Positions 7,279 through 10,738 of a stretch of 10,738 nucleotides of DNA are shown piece after piece. Made by a program: the position numbers and the translations under genes. Under the pieces are notes generated by a model. It had not been told where the DNA came from and did not search any database. It worked only from the letters and a program-made list of their open reading frames with translations. The number at the start of each line of letters is the position of its first letter. The stretch's first letter is position 1. The DNA is from JBJKRW01 sp046704445. Lineage in GTDB: Bacteria > Patescibacteriota > Microgenomatia > UBA1406 > GWC2-37-13. Where the stretch lies: NCBI GenBank assembly GCA_046704445.1, contig JBJKRW010000104.1, forward strand, positions 1-10,738, in the 5' to 3' direction.

Positions 7279-8016
7279 ATGCCCGAGATAAGCATAAAAG
7301 CCGAGAAGATTTTTGACGTATTCGGTATAGGAATTACCAACTCGCTTTTACTCTCCGCAATCGTTTTTATTGTTTTTTCGATCATCTGCGTAAAATATTC
7401 CGTTGACTCTGAAAAACCTCAAAAAAGCCGTTATTTCTATTTCATGAATTTTATCATTAAGGGAATATATGATTTGTTTAAGTCGGTGCTAAAAGAAAAC
7501 ACCGACTATTTTTTTCCCCTGATGGCTTCTTTTTTTCTTGTGATTCTTATTCAAAACTGGTTTGGTTTATTGCCGGGTGTCGGAAGCGTACTGATCAGAA
7601 TTCATGAAGCGGGTAAAACAGTTATGGCACCTATTTTGAGGGGGAATAATGCCGATTTGAACTCCACATTATCCTTGGCTATAATTTCCGTTTTTCTCAT
7701 CCAGGTTTACGGTGTCAAATTTCTCGGATTCAGAGGGTACTTCAAAAAGTTCCTAAATTTTACGAACCCTATCGCTTTTTTTACGGGAATTCTGGAGATA
7801 ATTTCCGAGCTTTCTAAAGTAATTTCATTCTCGTTCCGTCTTTTCGGGAATATTTTTGCCGGTGAAGTATTGCTTATGATCATTGCGTTTTTAGTACCGG
7901 TTCTCGCATCATTTCCGTTCGTGCTTCTTGAAATATTTGTAGGTTTTATCCAGGCGCTCGTATTTGCCATGTTAAGCGCGGTGTTCTTGAGTGTTGCAAT
8001 TGCAAAACAACATTAA
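7279..8016 (+). CDS. atpB: F-type ATP synthase subunit a (F0)
   Basis: Subunit a forms the two ion half-channels against the c-ring in the membrane. The 245-aa protein has the usual set of hydrophobic helices (about 18-38, 76-96, 130-148, 163-200, 205-243). The essential Arg is Arg187 in SFSFRLFGNIFAGE, the equivalent of E. coli Arg210, with Glu196 nine residues later as in most a subunits. Gln225 in GFIQALVFAMLSAVFLSVA corresponds to E. coli Gln252. The loop with IQNWFGLLPG at 91-100 and NNADLNSTLSLA at 123-134 is typical of the family. It starts right after the atpZ-like gene (TAATTATG), with a weak AAGGA 12 nt upstream. The 36-nt gap after it holds the ribosome binding site of the first c gene. 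An intrinsic-terminator-like hairpin lies inside the gene at codons 68-79. Confidence 0.96.
   Translation: MPEISIKAEKIFDVFGIGITNSLLLSAIVFIVFSIICVKYSVDSEKPQKSRYFYFMNFIIKGIYDLFKSVLKENTDYFFPLMASFFLVILIQNWFGLLPGVGSVLIRIHEAGKTVMAPILRGNNADLNSTLSLAIISVFLIQVYGVKFLGFRGYFKKFLNFTNPIAFFTGILEIISELSKVISFSFRLFGNIFAGEVLLMIIAFLVPVLASFPFVLLEIFVGFIQALVFAMLSAVFLSVAIAKQH
7481..7515 (+). terminator. Terminator-like hairpin plus T tract inside the a-subunit gene
   Basis: AGTCGGTG (7481-7488) and CACCGACT (7500-7507) make a perfect 8-bp stem with 5 G-C pairs and an 11-nt A-rich loop, followed by A and then seven Ts (7509-7515). This has the form of a Rho-independent terminator on the + strand. It lies within coding sequence, where translating ribosomes would normally keep it unfolded, and the loop is larger than usual. 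Activity is uncertain. Confidence 0.3.
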
Positions 8017-8026
8017 TTTTATTAGT

Positions 8027-8032
8027 TATAAT
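8027..8032 (+). promoter_or_regulatory. Perfect -10 hexamer upstream of the c-subunit genes
   Basis: TATAAT occurs in the short gap between subunit a and the first c gene. The best -35-like hexamer, TTGCAA (8000-8005), is 21 nt away, which is too far for a good promoter. A start 7 nt downstream would fall inside the ribosome binding site, so an internal promoter is possible but doubtful. Confidence 0.2.
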
Positions 8033-8036
8033 ATAT

Positions 8037-8046
8037 AAGGAGGTGA
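8037..8046 (+). promoter_or_regulatory. Full-length Shine-Dalgarno sequence for the first c subunit
   Basis: AAGGAGGTGA is fully complementary to the canonical 16S rRNA 3' end and lies 6 nt before ATG 8053, fixing the start. It contrasts with most genes here, which have little or no Shine-Dalgarno sequence, and fits the many c copies needed per enzyme. Confidence 0.9.
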
Positions 8047-8052
8047 ATTGAG

Positions 8053-8280
8053 ATGTCAGCTGATGCGGCTAAGTTTATTGCTACGGCGCTCGCAATTGGT
8101 TTTGGCGCATTAGGTCCGGGAATAGGAATAGGAATAATCGGCGGTAAGGCAGTTGAAGCACTCGGAAGAAATCCTGAGGCTGAGTCATCAATCCGAACTA
8201 CCATGATCCTTGCAATCGCATTTGCAGAAGCAGTTGCTATTTACGCGCTTGTTGTCGCCTTGATATTAAAATTTGTATAA
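8053..8280 (+). CDS. atpE: F-type ATP synthase subunit c (first copy)
   Basis: Subunit c is the hairpin proteolipid whose ring rotates as ions bind and leave. The 75-aa protein has TM1 (about 8-31) with the complete glycine pattern GPGIGIGIIGG, the polar loop GRNPEAE at 38-44 that faces F1, and TM2 (about 50-73) with the ion-binding Glu59 in AFAEAVAIY. Compared with the sodium-binding c ring of Ilyobacter, the Gln in TM1 is Ile26 and the Ser after the Glu is Ala60, so proton binding is expected. The start is fixed by a perfect ribosome binding site. There is no long N-terminal signal. The next gene is a second c gene 24 nt downstream, 73% identical (55/75). This copy is the canonical one. Confidence 0.96.
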   Translation: MSADAAKFIATALAIGFGALGPGIGIGIIGGKAVEALGRNPEAESSIRTTMILAIAFAEAVAIYALVVALILKFV

Positions 8281-8288
8281 ACCTTAAT

Positions 8289-8298
8289 AAGGGGGTGA
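8289..8298 (+). promoter_or_regulatory. Strong Shine-Dalgarno sequence for the second c subunit
   Basis: AAGGGGGTGA differs by one base from the full anti-16S sequence and is again exactly 6 nt from its ATG (8305). CCTT (8282-8285) could pair with its AAGG (8289-8292) in a 4-bp stem, too weak to claim control. Confidence 0.85.
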
Positions 8299-8304
8299 CC
8301 GGGC

Positions 8305-8532
8305 ATGAATGTCGAGATGATGAAACTTATTGCGGTTGCTATTGCAATTGGTTTTGGAGTATATGGGCCGGCATCCGCAATAGGAAGAATAGGAAGTTCG
8401 GCGGTAGAAGCCTTAGGGAGAAATCCCGAGGCGGAAACTACGGTGAGAACAACAATGATACTGGCAATAGCCTTTGCCGAAGCAGTGGCGATTTATGTTC
8501 TCGTTGTAGCACTGATCCTAAAATTTGTCTAA
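8305..8532 (+). CDS. F-type ATP synthase subunit c, divergent second copy
   Basis: A second 75-aa proteolipid of the same length as its neighbour. TM2 and loop are almost unchanged: from residue 33 to 75 only positions 45, 46, 47 and 65 differ, and Glu59, the RNPEAE loop and Tyr64 are kept, so ion binding should be intact. The N-terminal 32 residues differ at 16 positions. The TM1 glycine pattern is degraded from GPGIGIGIIGG to GPASAIGRIGS, with Ala25 and Ser31 at two of the four packing positions, and Arg28 sits inside TM1 (equivalent to about Ile30 of E. coli c). Of the 39 identical residues in 33-75, 26 use different codons, so the duplication is old and selection has kept the protein. It may form mixed rings with copy 1, or a separate ring type. 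Its ribosome binding site is strong, so it is probably well made. Confidence 0.93.
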   Translation: MNVEMMKLIAVAIAIGFGVYGPASAIGRIGSSAVEALGRNPEAETTVRTTMILAIAFAEAVAIYVLVVALILKFV

Positions 8533-8553
8533 TTTATAGCGAAATTTTTGATT

Positions 8554-9060
8554 ATGGAAAGTCTAGGAATAGATGTTAAATTATTGATTGCCCAAGCAAT
8601 TAATTTTGCCTTGTTTTTTTACATTTTTAAAAGATTTGTATCCAAGCCTTTTTCAAAATTTCTTCATATAGAAGTCGAGAAAGAAAAGGAAAAAGAAAAA
8701 ATACTAAACGACCTCAAAAAAAAAGAGGAGGACTTTGCAAAGCAGCAGGAGAAGATGAAAGTCAAGCTGAAAAGTGAAGTTGATGAAGCGTTAAAGTCGG
8801 CAAAATCAGAGGCGGCGCAGTTAAGGGATGAACTCACCTCTGAAGCGAAGAAAGAAGCGGACGCTATTATCATCAGGGGAAGACGCCAAATTGAAGAAGA
8901 ACGGGCAAAAATGTTGAAAGACACAAAAAATCAGGTCGGTCAACTAAGTTTAGTAGTTGTGAATAAGGCTTTGGTAAATTTTCTTACGCCGGAGATGCAA
9001 AAAAAGGTGACGCAGCAAATTATTAAAAATTTACCGAAAGATCTTCCGAAGAAGGACTAA
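8554..9060 (+). CDS. atpF: F-type ATP synthase subunit b (peripheral stalk)
   Basis: Subunit b anchors F1 to the membrane as a long dimeric helix. The 168-aa protein has one N-terminal TM helix (about 6-27, LLIAQAINFALFFYIF), a short basic exit (KRFVSKPFSKF), then a long charged heptad-like helix from about 38 to 125 with EKEKEKEK and many Glu/Lys/Ala, and a C-terminal segment (about 127-168) that would meet delta. Length is normal for the family (about 156-170). ATG 8554 is preferred over an in-frame TTG at 8548, since the protein then begins with the short MESLGIDVK typical of b; no Shine-Dalgarno sequence is seen, only the TGATTATG context. An A9 run (8716-8724), flanked by CCTC and GAGG, is a possible slippage site. 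Sequence is poorly conserved in this family, so the call rests on architecture and position. Confidence 0.92.
   Translation: MESLGIDVKLLIAQAINFALFFYIFKRFVSKPFSKFLHIEVEKEKEKEKILNDLKKKEEDFAKQQEKMKVKLKSEVDEALKSAKSEAAQLRDELTSEAKKEADAIIIRGRRQIEEERAKMLKDTKNQVGQLSLVVVNKALVNFLTPEMQKKVTQQIIKNLPKDLPKKD
9052..9056 (+). promoter_or_regulatory. Ribosome binding site of the delta gene
   Basis: AAGGA sits 5 nt before ATG 9062, inside the last codons of subunit b. It supports this start and hence the short length of delta. Confidence 0.6.
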
Positions 9061-9061
9061 T

Positions 9062-9346
9062 ATGTCTCTTAATCCAAAAATAAAAGCTCAGTTAAGGGAA
9101 TATCTTGTGTCAAAGGTTTCCGATGAAAAAACACGTGCAACGGTTATATCCGCATATAAAATGAGTACGACCGAGCTCGATTCAATTAAAAAGAAATTTT
9201 TATTTTTAAGGTCATATTCGCTGCGTAACGAAGTTGATACTTCTGTTTTGGGTGGATTCATAATAAAATTCAACAGTAAAATTCTTGATCTTTCTCTTAA
9301 AAATCAGTTAAATAATTTCCGCAAACTCGCCTATGAAAGTTATTGA
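9062..9346 (+). CDS. atpH: F-type ATP synthase subunit delta, short form lacking the N-terminal domain
   Basis: Delta links the b stalk to the top of F1. Only 94 residues are encoded, against about 175-180 in the family. The C-terminal family pattern is clear: an amphipathic helical stretch (about 24-50), then VDTSVLGGFIIKFNSKILDLS (58-78), matching the usual VDPSLIGGF...GDKV.DGS hairpin, then a final helix NQLNNFRKLA. The N-terminal six-helix domain, which in E. coli binds the alpha-subunit N-termini, is absent; the first 23 residues do not resemble it, and b ends immediately upstream, so no lost 5' part lies in another frame. The AAGGA site supports the ATG used. TGA stop. It overlaps the alpha start by 14 nt. 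Either the domain is dispensable here or another protein replaces it. Confidence 0.85.
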   Translation: MSLNPKIKAQLREYLVSKVSDEKTRATVISAYKMSTTELDSIKKKFLFLRSYSLRNEVDTSVLGGFIIKFNSKILDLSLKNQLNNFRKLAYESY

Positions 9347-10738
9347 TCAGTATTTAAAAGATATCGAAAAGGATCTGCGTACAAACAAGCTCAAAATAAA
9401 AACGGAGGAAATTGGAATTATCAGTGAAATAAAAGACGGGGTAGTCATATTGTACGGGTTTGATAATGTGGCATTCGGAGAACTTATTGAGTTTGAAAAC
9501 GGAGTAAAGGGGTATGTGGTTGATTTAACTGAAGATCAGGTGGGGGTCATTGTGTTGGGAGATTATCTTGATCTTGAAGCCGGTCAACAGGCACGTGCAA
9601 TGGGATATACCCTTTCGATTCCGGTATCCGAGGAAATGCTGGGTAGAGTGGTTGACCCTTTGGGGAATGTGCTGGATAACGGAAAAAAAATCAGTTCAGA
9701 AAAAACGTATCCTGTCGAGAAGATTGCTCCGGGCGTCATTTACCGTAAATCGGTTACCGTTCCCGTACAAACGGGAATCAAAGCAATAGACGCGTTAGTT
9801 CCTATTGGAAGAGGCCAAAGAGAACTTATCATTGGAGACAGAGGGACAGGCAAAACCACAATCGCTTTGGATACGATACTCAATCAAAAAAGCGAGCAAA
9901 TGGTATGTATATATTGCGGGATAGGCCAGAAAAACTCCAAAATGGCGGGAGTAATCGAGCTTTTGAGTAAAAACAAAGCATCCGACTATACGGTAGTAGT
10001 AAGTGCGTCTGCTTCTGATGCCGCGTCTTTGCAGTATCTTGCACCGTACTCGGCCATGGCAATCGCGGAATTTTTTATGGATAAAGGGAAAGATGTGCTT
10101 ATTATTTTTGACGATTTGACAAAACATGCGTGGGCGTACAGGCAAATTTCGCTGATTCTGAGGAAACCGGCAGGTCGTGAAGCGTATCCGGGCGATATCT
10201 TTTATCTTCATTCACGGTTGCTGGAGCGCTCCTGCCGTTTGGATAAAAAATACGGAGGAGGGTCTATAACCGCTCTTCCGATTATTGAAACGCTCGAAGG
10301 CGACGTTTCCTCATACATTCCCACAAACGTTATATCTATTACCGACGGACAGATTTTCCTGGAAACGGATCTGTTTAATGCGGGTATAAGGCCCGCCATT
10401 AATGTCGGAATTTCGGTATCCAGAGTCGGGGGCAGCGCTCAGACAAAAGCCATGAAAAAGGTTGCAGGTAAGCTTAAACTTGATCTTGCCCAATACCGTG
10501 AAATGGCTGCGTTTTCCCAGTTTGAATCCGAGCTGGACGAAGAAACAAGAAAATTTCTTAACAGAGGCTCAAGGCTCACGCAGATACTGATACAGAAAAA
10601 AAATAATCCTTATTCGCTCTCGCAGGAAATTTTTCTGATCTGGGCGGTCAATAAAGGCCTTTTGGATACAGTTCCTCTGCAAAAAATAGACGAATTTGAA
10701 ACAAGATTTATGCAATTGCTGTCTACAAAAGGAAAGCC
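9333..10738 (+). CDS. atpA: F-type ATP synthase subunit alpha, 3' end beyond the window
   Basis: Alpha is the mostly non-catalytic nucleotide-binding subunit of the F1 hexamer. The frame is open from ATG 9333 to the window end (468 codons of about 500). Seen in order: an N-terminal helix (residues 1-20), the beta-barrel domain (about 25-95), the P-loop GDRGTGKT with Lys174 and Thr175, IIFDDLTKHAWAYRQ, GREAYPGDIFYLHSRLLERS, IPTNVISITDGQIFLE, and the alpha/beta signature PAINVGISVS followed by RVGGSAQ, which contains the Arg that completes the catalytic site on beta. The C-terminal helical part has DLAQYREMAAFSQFESELD. Residue 171 in the P-loop is Gly where alpha subunits nearly always have Gln (GDRQTGKT). 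The start overlaps the delta stop by 14 nt and has no Shine-Dalgarno sequence, so translation is probably coupled. Confidence 0.96.
   Translation, partial: MKVIDQYLKDIEKDLRTNKLKIKTEEIGIISEIKDGVVILYGFDNVAFGELIEFENGVKGYVVDLTEDQVGVIVLGDYLDLEAGQQARAMGYTLSIPVSEEMLGRVVDPLGNVLDNGKKISSEKTYPVEKIAPGVIYRKSVTVPVQTGIKAIDALVPIGRGQRELIIGDRGTGKTTIALDTILNQKSEQMVCIYCGIGQKNSKMAGVIELLSKNKASDYTVVVSASASDAASLQYLAPYSAMAIAEFFMDKGKDVLIIFDDLTKHAWAYRQISLILRKPAGREAYPGDIFYLHSRLLERSCRLDKKYGGGSITALPIIETLEGDVSSYIPTNVISITDGQIFLETDLFNAGIRPAINVGISVSRVGGSAQTKAMKKVAGKLKLDLAQYREMAAFSQFESELDEETRKFLNRGSRLTQILIQKKNNPYSLSQEIFLIWAVNKGLLDTVPLQKIDEFETRFMQLLSTKGK

Noticed and set aside
8520..8548. AAAATTT/AAATTTT inverted repeat between c2 and b
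   Set aside because: Seven A-T pairs with a 15-nt loop are too weak for a terminator or likely processing site, and common in AT-rich DNA.
8295..8579. 94-aa plus-strand frame over the second c gene
   Set aside because: It starts inside the ribosome binding site of c2 and its translation is Cys/Arg/Asn-rich noise; the c2 frame is clearly the coding one.
890..9346. Recoding of TGA as Gly (SR1/Gracilibacteria code)
   Set aside because: TGA terminates gatA and delta at the family's normal C-termini and no conserved gene needs TGA read-through.
9550..9789. 79-aa plus-strand frame inside alpha
   Set aside because: Out-of-frame shadow; the alpha frame is continuous and conserved through this stretch.
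9795..10211. 138-aa minus-strand open frame within alpha
   Set aside because: It is antisense to conserved ATP synthase alpha sequence, with low-complexity, Arg/Cys-rich translation; a shadow frame.
1..10738. tRNA, rRNA, CRISPR array, insertion sequence or riboswitch
   Set aside because: I saw no cloverleaf, spaced long repeats, transposase motif or conserved aptamer; the gaps (at most 99 nt) leave almost no room.

Overview
The window is a densely packed, single-strand (+) stretch of bacterial chromosome, moderately AT-rich, carrying housekeeping genes: the tail of an alpha/beta hydrolase, the three subunits of the tRNA-dependent amidotransferase GatCAB, the replicative DNA polymerase III alpha subunit (DnaE), and the 5' part of an F-type ATP synthase operon. 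TGA ends gatA and the delta gene and is not read through anywhere, so the code is the standard bacterial one, not the UGA=Gly code of Gracilibacteria/SR1. Compact proteins (GatA 455 aa, GatB 430 aa, a 94-aa delta subunit), tiny gaps, few Shine-Dalgarno sequences and the gene mix suggest a reduced-genome bacterium of the Candidate Phyla Radiation, possibly Microgenomates-like. That assignment is inference; no rRNA gene is present to confirm it.

Layout: 1-519 hydrolase 3' end; 567-3552 gatC-gatA-gatB, separated by 2 nt each; 3553-3651 a 99-nt spacer with an AT-rich inverted array of 8-9 bp units; 3652-6891 dnaE; 6884-10738 atp genes in the order atpZ/I-like, a, c1, c2, b, delta, alpha (alpha runs off the window; gamma, beta and epsilon would be expected beyond). 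atpZ overlaps the dnaE stop by 8 nt and alpha overlaps delta by 14 nt. No stretch over 300 bases lacks a gene.

How the genes work together: GatCAB converts misacylated Glu-tRNA(Gln) and/or Asp-tRNA(Asn) to the amidated form; DnaE polymerises DNA and has an apparently complete metal-binding PHP domain; the F-ATPase couples a transmembrane ion gradient to ATP. The c-subunit residues point to protons rather than sodium.

The most unusual points are: two tandem but divergent c-subunit genes, the second with an Arg in TM1 and a degraded glycine motif but an almost unchanged ion-binding helix; a delta subunit lacking the N-terminal domain; strong ribosome binding sites confined largely to the two c genes; a terminator-like hairpin with a T7 tract inside the a-subunit gene; and the repeat hairpin before dnaE. 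I found no wholly unknown system; the interest lies in departures from the usual form of known machines.
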